A stretch of 64,000 nt of DNA from Thalassococcus sp. S3 (GCF_004216475.1 NZ_CP022303.1:3038001-3102000); one strand, 5' to 3'; shown: positions 36,303 to 45,985, numbered from the stretch's first letter. Numbers and translations are program-made. Notes: generated from the letters alone by a model not told the origin.

Positions 36303-37505
36303 ATGTTCGGACTGGATAAACGAGACACATCCCTCCTGCTGCTGGTCGCGGTTCTGACGCTTTGCGCGCCGTTCCTGCTGAACCCCTTCCCCGAAGGCTC
36401 CGCCATGGCGCAGTTCAACGCGGGCTATCCGGACCTGATGCAGCGTTTCGTGATCTTCGGGATCTTCGCCATCGGCTTCAACATCCTCTTCGGGCTGACC
36501 GGTTATCTCAGCTTCGGGCACGCGGCCTTCCTCGGGGTCGGCTCCTACTCCGCCGTCTGGATGTTCAAGCTGCTCAGCATGAACGTGATCCCTGCGATCC
36601 TTCTGGCCGTCATCACCTCCGGCATCTTTGCCCTTCTGATCGGCTTCGTCAGCCTGCGCCGCTCCGGCATCTACTTCTCGATCCTGACGCTGGCCTTCGC
36701 CCAGATGTCCTTTGCCCTTGCCTATTCCGTGCTCACGCCTATCACCGGCGGCGAAACCGGGCTGCAACTGGCGCTCGACGATCCTCGCATCCTCGGCGCC
36801 TCGCAAACGCCCGAGGGCAATATCCCCGTGCCCGGCCTCTTCGGGCTCGAGATGCGCGACAGCGTCGAACTGGCGGTGGGCTCGTGGCTCTTCACCTTCA
36901 ACGTGGGCTACTATTTCTGCGTCGCAATCATGCTGGCGGCCTTCTATCTGGCCATCCGCATCTTCCGCTCCCCCTTCGGCATGATGCTTCGGGCCGTCAA
37001 ATCCAACCAGCAGCGCATGAACTATACCGGCCTCAACACCCGTCCCTATACGCTCGCCGCCTTTGTGATCTCCGGCATGTATGCCGGCCTCGCCGGTGGC
37101 CTGATGGCCGCGATGGACCCTCTCGCGGGCGCCGAGCGGATGTTCTGGACCGCGTCTGGCGAGGTCGTTCTGATGACCATCCTCGGCGGGGCCGGTACCC
37201 TGATCGGCCCGGTGCTGGGCGCGGGCATGATCAAATACATGGAAAACATCATCTCCAAGATCAATTCCGACATCCTGCATGGCTGGTTCGCCTTCCTGCC
37301 CGACGGGCTTGAGGATGTGATCGTCTCGCTGATCTACCCCTTCATCGGCAAGGGCTGGCACCTCACGCTGGGCATCATCTTCATGCTCGTCGTGATCTTC
37401 CTGCCCGGTGGCCTGATCGAGGGCGGCCAGCGCATCGCCCGCCTCTTCCGCCGCCGCAAGGCATCCGAAGACAAGCCCACCGGCACCACCGAGCCCGCGG
37501 AATAA
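36303..37505 (+). CDS. livM: LIV-type ABC permease, LivM-like
   Basis: A 400-residue permease with [26 protein letters not shown] and [23 protein letters not shown], typical of LivM. The C-terminal tail is charged and cytoplasmic ([18 protein letters not shown]). It should form the translocation pore with the LivH-like protein. Confidence 0.92.
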   Translation: MFGLDKRDTSLLLLVAVLTLCAPFLLNPFPEGSAMAQFNAGYPDLMQRFVIFGIFAIGFNILFGLTGYLSFGHAAFLGVGSYSAVWMFKLLSMNVIPAILLAVITSGIFALLIGFVSLRRSGIYFSILTLAFAQMSFALAYSVLTPITGGETGLQLALDDPRILGASQTPEGNIPVPGLFGLEMRDSVELAVGSWLFTFNVGYYFCVAIMLAAFYLAIRIFRSPFGMMLRAVKSNQQRMNYTGLNTRPYTLAAFVISGMYAGLAGGLMAAMDPLAGAERMFWTASGEVVLMTILGGAGTLIGPVLGAGMIKYMENIISKINSDILHGWFAFLPDGLEDVIVSLIYPFIGKGWHLTLGIIFMLVVIFLPGGLIEGGQRIARLFRRRKASEDKPTGTTEPAE

Positions 37506-37517
37506 GGAGACCGTCTC

Positions 37518-38273
37518 ATGGGAATTCTAGACGTCAAAAACGTGGGCAAACGCTTCGGCGGCCTCCAGGCTCTGAAGGACGTGAACCTCTCGGTTGCCGA
37601 AAACACCGTCCATGCCATAATCGGACCCAATGGCGCGGGCAAGTCCACCCTGCTCAACTGCCTCGTCGGCAAGCTGATCCCCGACACCGGGTCGGTGATG
37701 TTCGACGGCCAATCCGTGCTGGGCCGCGCGCCATACGAGATCAACCAGATGGGCATCTCCCGCGTGTTCCAGACGCCCGAGATCTTCGGCGACCTCACGG
37801 TGCTGGAAAACATGATGATCCCCTGCTTTGCCAAGCGCGACGGCGCGTTCGAAATGAACGCTATCGCCTCCGTCACGGCGCAAAAGGACATCATCGAACG
37901 GGCCGAGGCGGTGCTGGAAGACATGAACATGGCCGACAAGCGCCACATGCACGCCGCCTCCATGTCGCGCGGTGACAAACGCCGGCTCGAGATTGGCATG
38001 TGCCTCAGTCAGGAGCCGCGCCTGCTGCTTCTGGACGAGCCCACCGCCGGCATGGCCCGTGCCGACACCAACAACACGATCGACCTGCTCAAGGAGATCA
38101 AGGAGAAGCGCGATATCACCATCGCCATCATCGAACACGACATGCATGTGGTGTTCTCCTTGGCCGAGCGTATCACCGTGCTGGCCCAGGGCACCCCCCT
38201 GGTCGAAGACACGCCCGAGAACATCAAGGGCCACCCGAAGGTGCGCGAAGCCTATCTGGGCGAAAGCGCGTAA
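37518..38273 (+). CDS. livG: LIV-type ABC ATPase, LivG-like
   Basis: A 251-residue ATPase: Walker A GPNGAGKST, LivG-type Q-loop ISRVFQTPEIF, Walker B LLLDEPTAGMARADT and H-loop IEHDMHVVFSLAERI. The signature reads MSRGDKRRLEIG rather than LSGGQ; LivG proteins often have LSYGDQRRLEI, so Arg at the second Gly-rich position is a modest departure. SD AAGGAGA precedes the start. Confidence 0.92.
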   Translation: MGILDVKNVGKRFGGLQALKDVNLSVAENTVHAIIGPNGAGKSTLLNCLVGKLIPDTGSVMFDGQSVLGRAPYEINQMGISRVFQTPEIFGDLTVLENMMIPCFAKRDGAFEMNAIASVTAQKDIIERAEAVLEDMNMADKRHMHAASMSRGDKRRLEIGMCLSQEPRLLLLDEPTAGMARADTNNTIDLLKEIKEKRDITIAIIEHDMHVVFSLAERITVLAQGTPLVEDTPENIKGHPKVREAYLGESA

Positions 38274-38288
38274 GGCGAGGATGCTGTC

Positions 38289-39044
38289 ATGAACGTCAAA
38301 CCCGACTTCTCCAAAAACGCCAACATGGCCTCCACCGCCCCGGCCTTCCTGTCGGTCTGGGACATGCACGCCTATTACGGCGAAAGCTACATCGTGCAAG
38401 GTATCTCCTTTAACGTCCACGAAGGCGAGATCCTCGCCCTTCTGGGCCGCAACGGCGCCGGCAAAACCTCCACGCTGCGCTCCATCGCCCGCATCGGCGA
38501 CCCGGAGGTGCGGCAGGGCGAGATCTGGCTCGACCATCAGCCCCTGCACAACATGTCCAGCCACGAAGCCGCCAGCGTCGGGCTGGGCCTCGTGCCCGAA
38601 GACCGCCGGATCATCCCCGGCCTCACGGTGGAGGAGAATCTCAAGCTCGCCCAGATCGCCCCGCCCATCGGCTGGTCGCTCGATCGGCTCTACGACCTCT
38701 TTCCGCGCCTCGGCGAACGGCGTAGTCAGGAAGGCGTGACGCTGTCGGGCGGCGAGCAGCAGATGCTGTCCATCGCCAGGGCGTTGGCCCGCGACATCAA
38801 GGTGCTGTTGCTGGATGAACCCTACGAGGGCCTGGCCCCCGTCATCGTGGACGAGATCGAGAAAACGCTCATCCACATCAAAGAGCAAGGCATGACCACG
38901 GTCATTGTCGAGCAGAACGCGGTCCGGGCGCTCGAGCTCGCCGACCGCGCCGTGATCCTGGATACAGGCGGGATCGTTTTCGATGGCACCGCGTCAGAAG
39001 TGCTGGAAAACGAAGAGCTGCGCGCAGAATACCTCGCAATCTGA
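38289..39044 (+). CDS. livF: LIV-type ABC ATPase, LivF-like
   Basis: A 251-residue ATPase with a 25-residue N-terminal extension before the core (VWDMHAYYGESYIVQGISF). Walker A is GRNGAGKTS, signature LSGGEQQMLSIARAL, Walker B LLLDEPYEGLAPVI and H-loop VEQNAV, all LivF-like. Last gene of the operon; a good terminator follows at 39074. Confidence 0.93.
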   Translation: MNVKPDFSKNANMASTAPAFLSVWDMHAYYGESYIVQGISFNVHEGEILALLGRNGAGKTSTLRSIARIGDPEVRQGEIWLDHQPLHNMSSHEAASVGLGLVPEDRRIIPGLTVEENLKLAQIAPPIGWSLDRLYDLFPRLGERRSQEGVTLSGGEQQMLSIARALARDIKVLLLDEPYEGLAPVIVDEIEKTLIHIKEQGMTTVIVEQNAVRALELADRAVILDTGGIVFDGTASEVLENEELRAEYLAI

Positions 39045-39073
39045 GCCGGCTTGGCGGTCTTCGGACCCACTTC

Positions 39074-39100
39074 GGGCCGGTCCTCGGATCGGCCCTTTTT
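39074..39100 (+). terminator. Rho-independent terminator of the LIV-type operon
   Basis: GGGCCGGTC / GATCGGCCC form a 9-bp stem (one G-T pair) with a short loop, followed directly by TTTTT, 29 bases after the livF stop. Confidence 0.75.
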
Positions 39101-39103
39101 CGT

Positions 39104-39137
39104 TGCGCCTTCTGCCTCGGTGCGCCTTCTGCCTCGA
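39104..39137. repeat. Tandem 17-base repeat
   Basis: TGCGCCTTCTGCCTCGG is followed at once by TGCGCCTTCTGCCTCGA and then TGCGCC. It lies between the terminator and the hairpin repeats. Confidence 0.8.
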
Positions 39138-39142
39138 TGCGC

Positions 39143-39263
39143 CGGAAAACGTCCCGTTTTCCGTCAATTTCCGTCTCGGAAATTGCGCCCTTCTCAAAAC
39201 ACCTACCCTCTGGCACCCGCAGAAAATGTGACATTTTCTGCCGATTTCCGATACGGAAATCGG
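39143..39263. repeat. Two copies of a double-hairpin element with covarying stems
   Basis: Copy 1: CGGAAAACG-TCC-CGTTTTCCG (39143-39163) then AATTTCCG-TCT-CGGAAATT (39166-39184). Copy 2: GCAGAAAATG-TGA-CATTTTCTGC (39219-39241) then CGATTTCCG-ATA-CGGAAATCG (39242-39262). Each copy is a perfect hairpin with a 3-base loop followed within 2 bases by another; both end in GCGCCC-type sequence. Stem differences are compensatory on both sides (G-C to A-T, C-G to T-A), so pairing is conserved while sequence drifts. Could be an intergenic repeat family, an mRNA 3'-end stabiliser or a protein site. No coding frame is credible. Confidence 0.75.
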
Positions 39264-39289
39264 CGCCCCCCGGGGCACACCGCAACGCG

Positions 39290-40093
39290 TTACTGGGCCG
39301 TCCACCCTCCATCCACGGGGATTGCCGCTCCGGTCAGATTATGTGCCAACGGCTGACACAGCCACAGCGCCAGGGCTCCAATCTCTTCGGGTTCCGAGCC
39401 CCTCAAACTGGGCTGCTTTTGCGTCAGCATATCGGCAATTGCCGCCTCTCGGTCGCCGTCGAAGGCGGCCGCCCGCTCGGCAATCTGCGGCTCGATGATC
39501 GCCGTGTTCGTCCAGCCCGGACAGATGCAGTTCACCGTCACAGCCCCCTTTGCCGGGTCCCCCTTGGCCGCATATTCCAACGCCGCCACCTTGCTCAGTC
39601 CGACTAGCCCGTGCTTGGCGGCCACATATGGCGCCTTGTATTTGCTTGCCACCAGCCCGTGGACCGAGGCGATGTTGATGACCCTTCCATATCCGCGCTC
39701 CGCCATGCCCGGCAGCGCGGCCTGCATGGTCTGAAACGCCGCCGACAGATTGACCGCCATAATCTGGTCCCAGATGTCTCATGACACCGTTTTCAGCGGG
39801 GCCATCTCCTGAATGCCTGCATTGTTGACCAGAATGTCCGGCCCACCCCAGGCGTGCACCGCCCGCATCAGCCCGTCGATCTGGTCCGCATGCCTCAGAT
39901 CCCCGCCAAAAAACTCCGCCTGTGGCGCGCCCATGTCCTTAAGCGCTTCGCAAACCTCATAGACCTCTGCATCGCCTGCCAGCCCGTGGACCGCGATCCG
40001 CACTCCTGCGCCTGCAAGCGCCTCCGCAATGGCCCTCCCGATCCCCTGGACCGAGCCCGTGATCAACGCCGTCTTCCCCTCCAACTCGCTCAT
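39290..40093 (-). pseudogene. 3-hydroxybutyrate-dehydrogenase-like SDR broken by an in-frame TGA
   Basis: The frame of 267 codons reads as one SDR. The Rossmann motif TGSVQGIG (about 11-18) and NNAG lie before the break; Ser-Tyr-Lys catalytic residues (NIASVHGLVASKYKAPYVAAKHG) and ICPGW lie after. Codon 105 (39779-39781) is TGA, immediately after APLKTVS and before DIWDQIMAVN, with no shift of frame. The start overlaps the acyl-CoA ligase stop (ATGA). The 104-residue product would lack the catalytic residues; restart at ATG 39760 would lack the NAD fold. Nonsense mutation, sequencing error or readthrough are the options. Similarity to D-3-hydroxybutyrate dehydrogenases is by remembered pattern. 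Confidence 0.8.
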
Positions 40094-41598
40094 GCCTGCT
40101 CCTCCAGCAGCTCCCGTAAACGCGTTTTCAGGACCTTTCCGTAGTTGTTCTTTGGCAGCGTCTCCAGCCTCAGATAAGCCTTGGGCCTCTTGAATCGCGC
40201 GATGTTCTGCTGACAGAGCTGATCCAGCTCCGCTTCCTTCGCCTCTCCCACCACGAAGGCAACCACCTCCTCTCCCCAATCCGCATGGGGTCGGCCCACC
40301 ACCGCAACCTCCCTGACGTCCGGGTGGGTCTGCAACACCTCCTCCACCTCCCGGGGATAGACGTTGGAGCCTCCCGTGATGATCACATCCTTTGACCGGT
40401 CCTTTAGCGTCACATAGCCGTCCGCATCCATCGCGCCCACATCGCCCGTCATCAGCCAGCCGCCGCGCAGCGCCTGAGCCGTGGCCGGCTCGTTCTTCCA
40501 ATATCCCGGCATCACCACGTCTCCGCGCACCATGATCTCGCCCTGGACGCCCGGCGGTGCTTCCGCGCTGCCCTCTCCCGCGATGCGCACCTCTACCGCT
40601 GATTGCGCCCGGCCCACGCTGGCCAGTCTCGTGTGCCAGCGGGGATGCATCCGGTCGCTCACATCGTGCCGCGACAGCGCGGTGATGCCCATCGGGCATT
40701 CCCCCTGTCCGTAAATCTGCACGAAGATCGGCCCGAATTGCCTGACCGCGTCGATGATGTCGGCCTGATACATCGGCCCTCCCGCATAGACGATCGTGCG
40801 CAGCCCCGCCCCCGTGCCCGCTCCGTCCTTGGCCGCTTCGGTCAGGCGTTTGACCATCGTGGGGGCCGCGAACATGTGCACGTTGCCAAAACCGCGGGCC
40901 AGCTCGAAGATCTCCACCGGATCGAACCCGCCCGACACCGGACAGACATGTCTTGCGCCAAAGCGGACGTGGATCATGTTGTAAATGCCCGCGCCGTGGC
41001 TCATCGGAGCGGCGTAAAGGGCGGTGTCTTCCGGCCTGACCTGATCCACATCCGTCTGATAACTCAGCGACATCGCCATCAGCATCCGGTGGGTAATCAT
41101 CACACCCTTCGGCCGCCCCGTCGTCCCCGATGTATAGAAGAGCCAGCAGAGATCCGCGGGCGCGCGCTCTATCGGCCCTTCGACGGGCCTTGTGGCGAAG
41201 GCCTCGTCGAAGTCCGGCCCCGTGATGTCGACGATCTCGGCACCGACCTCTGCGTCGGTCAGATCCTGCACCCGTTTGGGGGTGGCAAAGCAAAGGCGCG
41301 TCCCTGAGTGATCCAGGATATAGGCCACTTCCTTTGCGTGCAGCTTGGCATTCACTGGCACCGCCACCGCGCCCGCATACCAGATACCGTAGAGCACGAT
41401 CAGATAGGTCGGACTGTTGGACAGGTAGATCGCGACCCGATCACCCGGCTCCACGCCCCGCTTGATCAGCCAGCCCGCCACCCTTGCCGCGCGCTCGTGG
41501 AACAGACCGTAATCGGCAACCAGATCCCGGCCCAGATACAGCGCCGGCCGCTCCGGCGCCTGCTGTGCCATCCGTCCCAACCACATTCCGATATTCAC
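40090..41598 (-). CDS. Acyl-CoA synthetase (AMP-forming)
   Basis: A 502-residue adenylate-forming ligase. The ATP loop is [18 protein letters not shown], followed by AMP motifs [23 protein letters not shown] and [22 protein letters not shown], and catalytic Lys in [11 protein letters not shown]. It should activate a carboxylic acid to its CoA thioester; chain length not predictable. Translationally coupled to the SDR gene, now apparently broken, so the pair may once have handled hydroxy- or ketoacids. Confidence 0.88.
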   Translation of the reverse strand: MNIGMWLGRMAQQAPERPALYLGRDLVADYGLFHERAARVAGWLIKRGVEPGDRVAIYLSNSPTYLIVLYGIWYAGAVAVPVNAKLHAKEVAYILDHSGTRLCFATPKRVQDLTDAEVGAEIVDITGPDFDEAFATRPVEGPIERAPADLCWLFYTSGTTGRPKGVMITHRMLMAMSLSYQTDVDQVRPEDTALYAAPMSHGAGIYNMIHVRFGARHVCPVSGGFDPVEIFELARGFGNVHMFAAPTMVKRLTEAAKDGAGTGAGLRTIVYAGGPMYQADIIDAVRQFGPIFVQIYGQGECPMGITALSRHDVSDRMHPRWHTRLASVGRAQSAVEVRIAGEGSAEAPPGVQGEIMVRGDVVMPGYWKNEPATAQALRGGWLMTGDVGAMDADGYVTLKDRSKDVIITGGSNVYPREVEEVLQTHPDVREVAVVGRPHADWGEEVVAFVVGEAKEAELDQLCQQNIARFKRPKAYLRLETLPKNNYGKVLKTRLRELLEEQA

Positions 41599-41809
41599 CG
41601 CTCACCCCCGTCGCTGGCCCCCTCGTATCACACCCAGAACCACCCGGACCTGCAAGGTCTTTCGACGCCTGCGTGCCGTCCATCCGAAACCTGCATCATC
41701 GGTCTGCAGCGGATGGGCGCTTTTCACGCCTCTCACCTTGGCCTATAAGCGCATCCATTGGACAAACCCGCAGGCAGACGGGCGACAGGCAAACGCGGTC
41801 GAGGATAAC

Positions 41810-42307
41810 ATGACAGACACCAAGCATGACGCGGATGTAGCATTCATCAAGGCGTTGGCGGAGCTTTTGCGCGAAAACGATCTGACTGAACTGCAGGTCA
41901 AACGGGACTACGGCGAAGACGACAGTCTGAATGTCCGGGTCAGCCGGGTTCAACCCGCTCCCGTGGCGGCCCCCGCGCAGGCCGTGGTCTCAACCACAGT
42001 GCCCGCGGCCGAACCCGCAGCCAGCGCCCCCGACACAGCCGAGCCACCCGCCACCGAGGACCCCGCCAACCATCCCGGCGCTGTCACCTCGCCCATGGTC
42101 GGAACCGTCTATATGCAACCCGAACCCAATGCGCCCGCCTTCATCAGCGTGGGCGACACGGTTGCAGAGGGCGATACATTGCTCATCGTCGAGGCGATGA
42201 AAACCATGAACCACATTCCCGCGTCCCACTCGGGAACAGTCAAGCGGATCCTTGTCGAGGACGGAGCCGCCGTCGAATACGGAACACCCCTCGTCATCCT
42301 CGAATAA
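41810..42307 (+). CDS. accB: Acetyl-CoA carboxylase biotin carboxyl carrier protein
   Basis: A 165-residue BCCP: N-terminal helix region ([21 protein letters not shown]), an Ala/Pro linker (about 48-90) and a C-terminal biotinyl domain with Lys131 in VEAMKTMNH. The usual EAMKMMN is EAMKTMN here, as in other Rhodobacterales. Start at 41810 has GAGGATA upstream. Followed 10 bases later by accC; together they carry out the first half of malonyl-CoA formation. Confidence 0.94.
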   Translation: MTDTKHDADVAFIKALAELLRENDLTELQVKRDYGEDDSLNVRVSRVQPAPVAAPAQAVVSTTVPAAEPAASAPDTAEPPATEDPANHPGAVTSPMVGTVYMQPEPNAPAFISVGDTVAEGDTLLIVEAMKTMNHIPASHSGTVKRILVEDGAAVEYGTPLVILE

Positions 42308-42317
42308 GGCCTTCAAG

Positions 42318-43670
42318 ATGTTCAATAAAATCCTGATTGCCAATCGTGGAGAGATCGCCCTGCGCGTCATCCGGGCCGCGCGTGAAATGGGCATCGCGTC
42401 TGTCGCCGTCCATTCCACCGCCGACAGCGACGCGATGCATGTGCGGATGGCCGACGAATCCGTCTGTATCGGCCCGCCCTCGGGCACCGAAAGCTATCTG
42501 TCCATTCCCGCCATCATGGCCGCCTGTGAGGTGACCGGGGCCGAAGCCATTCATCCCGGCTATGGCTTTCTGTCCGAAAATGCCCAATTCGTTCAGATCG
42601 TCCAGGACCACGGCCTCACCTTCATCGGGCCCACGGCCGAGCATATCCGGATCATGGGCGACAAGATCACCGCCAAAGACACGATGAAGGAATTGGGCGT
42701 GCCCTGCGTGCCCGGAAGCGATGGTGGCGTTCCGACACTGGACGAGGCCCGTTCGCTTGCCGCCGACATGGGGTATCCCGTGATCGTCAAGGCCACCGCC
42801 GGGGGCGGTGGGCGTGGCATGAAAGTGGCGCAAAGCGCGGCAGATCTCGATATGGCCTTTCAGACCGCGCGGTCCGAGGCAAAGGCCGCCTTTGGCAACG
42901 ACGAGGTTTACATCGAAAAGTACCTCACCACGCCGCGCCATATCGAAATCCAGGTCTTCGGCGATGGCAAGGGCCGCGCCGTGCATCTGGGGGAACGCGA
43001 CTGCTCGCTCCAGCGCCGCCACCAGAAAGTGTTCGAAGAGGCGCCCGGCCCCTCCATCAGCACCGACGACCGCGCGCGGATCGGTCAGATCTGCGCCGAC
43101 GCGGTGGCCCGCATCAACTATGCCGGCGCGGGAACCATTGAATTTCTTTACGAAAAGGGGGAGTTCTATTTCATCGAAATGAACACCCGCCTTCAGGTCG
43201 AACATCCTGTCACCGAAGGTATCTTTGGCGTCGATCTGGTGCGCGAACAGATCCGTGTCGCCGCCGGGCTGCCGATGTCCTTTAGCCAGGACGATCTTCA
43301 GATCAACGGTCACGCGATCGAAGTGCGCATCAACGCCGAACGCCTGCCCAACTTTTCCCCCTGCCCCGGCAAGATCAGCGCGTATCACGCCCCCGGTGGC
43401 TTGGGCGTGCGTATGGACAGCGCGCTTTATGATGGCTATTCGATCCCGCCTTACTACGACAGCCTGATCGCCAAACTGATCGTGCATGGCCGTGACCGGA
43501 CCGAAGCGCTGGCCCGTCTCAACCGCGCCCTGGGCGAGTTGATCGTGGACGGGATCGACACCACCGTCCCGCTCTTTCACGCGCTGCTGGAAGAGGTCGA
43601 TATCCACAAGGGCGACTATAATATTCACTGGCTCGAGCGCTGGCTAGAGACCAACATGGCCGACGCGTGA
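42318..43670 (+). CDS. accC: Acetyl-CoA carboxylase, biotin carboxylase subunit
   Basis: A 450-residue biotin carboxylase: pre-ATP-grasp (FNKILIANRGEIALRVIRAAREMG), ATP-grasp with Gly-rich loop KATAGGGGRGMKV, catalytic region QRRHQKVFEEAPGP and EMNTRLQVEHPVTE, and the C-terminal domain. Length and motifs are normal. Confidence 0.96.
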   Translation: MFNKILIANRGEIALRVIRAAREMGIASVAVHSTADSDAMHVRMADESVCIGPPSGTESYLSIPAIMAACEVTGAEAIHPGYGFLSENAQFVQIVQDHGLTFIGPTAEHIRIMGDKITAKDTMKELGVPCVPGSDGGVPTLDEARSLAADMGYPVIVKATAGGGGRGMKVAQSAADLDMAFQTARSEAKAAFGNDEVYIEKYLTTPRHIEIQVFGDGKGRAVHLGERDCSLQRRHQKVFEEAPGPSISTDDRARIGQICADAVARINYAGAGTIEFLYEKGEFYFIEMNTRLQVEHPVTEGIFGVDLVREQIRVAAGLPMSFSQDDLQINGHAIEVRINAERLPNFSPCPGKISAYHAPGGLGVRMDSALYDGYSIPPYYDSLIAKLIVHGRDRTEALARLNRALGELIVDGIDTTVPLFHALLEEVDIHKGDYNIHWLERWLETNMADA

Positions 43671-43730
43671 TCCTTGCGCGGCGCAGGTCGATCCCGCTAG
43701 GCTGCGCGGGCGAGATCTGATCCAACCGCA

Positions 43731-44363
43731 ATGACGCTCACGCCCAACCTTTTGCTGCACGGCTATTCCATCGGGATCTTTCCGATGGCCGAGCATCGCA
43801 ACGATATCGAGGTTTTCTGGGTCGATCCCCGCCGCCGCGGGATCATTCCCCTGGATGGATTTCACATCTCCCGCTCCCTGGCCCGCCGGATGCGCAAGGG
43901 GGGCTATCAGGTCGTGGTCGATCAGGACTTCGCGGCGGTGGTCGATGGCTGCGCGGATCGCGCCGAAACATGGATCAACGACGAAATCCGGCGCCTCTAC
44001 GTGGCCCTGCACGAGGCCGGACATGCCCATTCACTGGAAATCCGCGAAGAGGGCACTCTGATCGGTGGGGTCTACGGTGTCGTCCTGGGCGGCGCCTTTT
44101 TCGGGGAAAGCATGTTTTCGCGTCGCCGCGATGCCTCCAAACTGGCCCTGGCCTATCTGGTGGATCGGCTCAACCTGGCAGGCTTCACGCTGTTTGACAC
44201 GCAGTTCCTCACCGATCACCTGGCCTCACTCGGCGCGATCGAGATCCCGCGCGCCGCCTATCACACCCGTCTCGAAGCCGCGCTTGCGCAAGACGCCGAT
44301 TTCACCGCGCCAACCATCCCCTCCGCTCAGGAGGTGATACAGCGCAGCACCCAGACGTCGTAG
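43731..44363 (+). CDS. aat: Leucyl/phenylalanyl-tRNA-protein transferase
   Basis: A 210-residue Aat with LLLHGYSIGIFPMAE, VFWVDPRRRGIIPLDGFHISRSL and GVVLGGAFFGESMFSR. It adds Leu or Phe to proteins starting with Arg or Lys, making them N-degron substrates for ClpAP. Its 3' end overlaps the convergent DUF2155 gene by 37 bases. Confidence 0.95.
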   Translation: MTLTPNLLLHGYSIGIFPMAEHRNDIEVFWVDPRRRGIIPLDGFHISRSLARRMRKGGYQVVVDQDFAAVVDGCADRAETWINDEIRRLYVALHEAGHAHSLEIREEGTLIGGVYGVVLGGAFFGESMFSRRRDASKLALAYLVDRLNLAGFTLFDTQFLTDHLASLGAIEIPRAAYHTRLEAALAQDADFTAPTIPSAQEVIQRSTQTS

Positions 44364-44686
44364 CGCGAATGATCCAGCGCGTTTAGCGCAGGCGAGGATG
44401 CAATCATCCAGCCATCGAAGAGCGCGTCGGGATCCTGTCGTTCACGCACCGAAAGATAGGCATAGGCATCCCCGGTCGGGTTGCCCGCGGGAAACCGGCA
44501 TTGGGCCACAAGCACATCGAGACCGAACAGCTCCGCCGTCTGGCCTGCCCGCACCTCGATATCCGTTGTCTCTCCATTCACCTTGTCGAGCCCGCGCAGC
44601 ACCGCGCCCGCACCCGTCGCCGCCTGCTGGCCCGCGGCCGGCATGGCAAGGCACAAAGCGCCCAGCACTGCCCAAAGAGTTCTCAC
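44327..44686 (-). CDS. DUF2155 exported protein
   Basis: A 119-residue protein with a signal peptide (about 1-19, LCLAMPAAGQ) and the DUF2155 core (VLRGLDKVNGETTDIEVRAGQTAELFGLDVLVAQCR, FDGWMIASSPALNALDHSRYDVWVLRC). Start is GTG at 44686, overlapping the MCE gene stop (GTGA). The two Cys may form a disulfide. Function unknown; conserved next to the MCE and NDUFA12-like genes in Rhodobacterales. Confidence 0.88.
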   Translation of the reverse strand: MRTLWAVLGALCLAMPAAGQQAATGAGAVLRGLDKVNGETTDIEVRAGQTAELFGLDVLVAQCRFPAGNPTGDAYAYLSVRERQDPDALFDGWMIASSPALNALDHSRYDVWVLRCITS

Positions 44687-45132
44687 TCGCCGCCCTCTCC
44701 GGAGACAAATTTCAACAGCAGCGAAATCAGGCTCACCGCGCCCTGCGTGTCGGTGATCTCATCGCCCGCCGCAAAGGCAAAGGGCGACCCGCCCGGTACG
44801 ATTTCAACGAAGTTTCCGCCCAGAAGGCCTTCGGAGGACACGACAACCGCGCTATCATCGGGGATGTCGATCCCGTTGGCCACGGTGAAAAGCGTATCCG
44901 CGCGGAACGTCTCGGGGTTCAGGTTCACCTCGGTGACGGTGCCGATCTTCACCCCCGCCAGCCTGACATCGGTGCCAACCGAAACCCCTTCCAGAGAGCG
45001 GAAGGAGGCGGTGAGGTCATATCCCGCGCCGCCCTGGGTGATCCCGGCCGCCTGTCCGGCATAGACGGCAAAGGCAATGGCCCCGGCCAGTACCACGCCG
45101 CCTACAAGCACTTCGGTCTTGCTATGTGCCAT
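44683..45132 (-). CDS. MCE/MlaD-family lipid transport protein
   Basis: A 149-residue protein: one N-terminal membrane helix (VLVGGVVLAGAIAFAVYAGQAAG) then a single MCE domain (YDLTASFRSLEGVSVGTDVRLAGVKIGTVTEVNL). This matches MlaD, the periplasmic ring that binds phospholipid for the Mla retrograde ABC system. mlaE and mlaF are not adjacent. Start at 45132 begins the helix; the ORF open to 45222 adds a basic stretch with no homology. Confidence 0.88.
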   Translation of the reverse strand: MAHSKTEVLVGGVVLAGAIAFAVYAGQAAGITQGGAGYDLTASFRSLEGVSVGTDVRLAGVKIGTVTEVNLNPETFRADTLFTVANGIDIPDDSAVVVSSEGLLGGNFVEIVPGGSPFAFAAGDEITDTQGAVSLISLLLKFVSGEGGE

Positions 45133-45145
45133 GCTCTTTTTCGCC

Positions 45146-45532
45146 CTATTCCGGGGTCCAGGCCTCGTAGTCGCTCCGCGGTGCCGGTTCCGCGCGGCGG
45201 CGGATCGACCCTGCGGGCGCATAGGCCAGCGCCGTGCCTGTCAGGTTCTCCTGATGCGGCTTTTCCCAATCCTTGCGCGGCAGCGGTTTGTCCGTGGGGG
45301 GCTCGTCCCAGGTGCGGTGCAGCCAGCCGTGCCAATCCGGGCTGATCCGGCTCGCCTCCGCCTCTCCGTTGTAGATCACCCAGCGGCGGCTGTCGTCGCG
45401 GTTGCGGTAAAAGACGTTGCCCTCATTGTCCTCTCCCACCTTCACGCCATTGCGCCAGGTGAAAAGCTGGGTACCCAGCGTCTGTCCGTTCCACCAGGTC
45501 ACCGCTCTCAGAAGCGTGTTCAGGATGCCCAT
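45146..45532 (-). CDS. NDUFA12-like complex I accessory protein
   Basis: A 128-residue protein ([40 protein letters not shown]...[26 protein letters not shown]) of the NDUFA12/B17.2 family, a supernumerary subunit of alphaproteobacterial and mitochondrial NADH:ubiquinone oxidoreductase. Strong family match. Thirteen bases separate it from the MCE gene. Confidence 0.93.
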   Translation of the reverse strand: MGILNTLLRAVTWWNGQTLGTQLFTWRNGVKVGEDNEGNVFYRNRDDSRRWVIYNGEAEASRISPDWHGWLHRTWDEPPTDKPLPRKDWEKPHQENLTGTALAYAPAGSIRRRAEPAPRSDYEAWTPE

Positions 45533-45619
45533 CGGCCTCTCCTCAGATCTCTGCCGCAGATATGGCCCATCGGCCGGCGAAGGTCCAGTGGCGCCCGGCG
45601 AGACATGGCCGCGCAGGCA

Positions 45620-45985
45620 TCATCGTGCAAGGGCAGTCACCTCGATCTCGATGCGATATTTCGGGTCGATCAGGCCGCATTCGATCATCGTGGCCGCTGG
45701 CGGGTTGGCCCCGAACGTCTCCGCCAAAAGCGGCCAGCAGGCCTCGAACTCTGTCCGGTCGGGCAGCATATAGGTCACCCGCACCACATCCTCGAACCCG
45801 GTCCCCGCTTCGGCAAGTGCCGCCCCGATAGCCTCCAGCACCGCGCGGCACTGGCCTACCACATCGTCCGGAATGTCCTCGCCCTGCGCCGTGGTCCCGG
45901 CCACATGCACGAACCCGCCCGCGACCACCGCCCGGCAATACCCTGCCTTGGCCTCGAATATCCCTCCGGACGAAATCCGCCGCAT
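45620..45985 (-). CDS. RidA/YjgF-family protein
   Basis: A 121-residue RidA-like protein (MRRISSGGIFEAKAGYCRAVVAGGFVHVAGTTA, EAGTGFEDVVRVTYMLPD, PAATMIECGLIDPKYRIEIEVTA). The Arg common in imine deaminase RidA is replaced here by Met-Ile-Glu, so it is probably another subgroup. Start at 45985 has GAGAGGGA. Unlike the copy at 20.5 kb it has no signal peptide. Confidence 0.85.
   Translation of the reverse strand: MRRISSGGIFEAKAGYCRAVVAGGFVHVAGTTAQGEDIPDDVVGQCRAVLEAIGAALAEAGTGFEDVVRVTYMLPDRTEFEACWPLLAETFGANPPAATMIECGLIDPKYRIEIEVTALAR

Noticed and set aside
39779..39781. TGA in the SDR read as selenocysteine
   Set aside because: The position is not an active-site Cys in this family and no SECIS-like hairpin follows directly; a mutation or error is simpler.
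39779..41293. 504-codon minus-strand frame running through the acyl-CoA ligase
   Set aside because: Only its last 104 codons (from 40093) are real: the first part of the SDR. The rest is an out-of-frame Gly/Arg-rich shadow of the ligase.
40091..41598. Ligase and SDR as a polyhydroxybutyrate operon
   Set aside because: The ligase type is generic and no phaZ, bdhA-type operon genes or phasin are nearby; only 3-hydroxybutyrate-dehydrogenase-like similarity is claimed.
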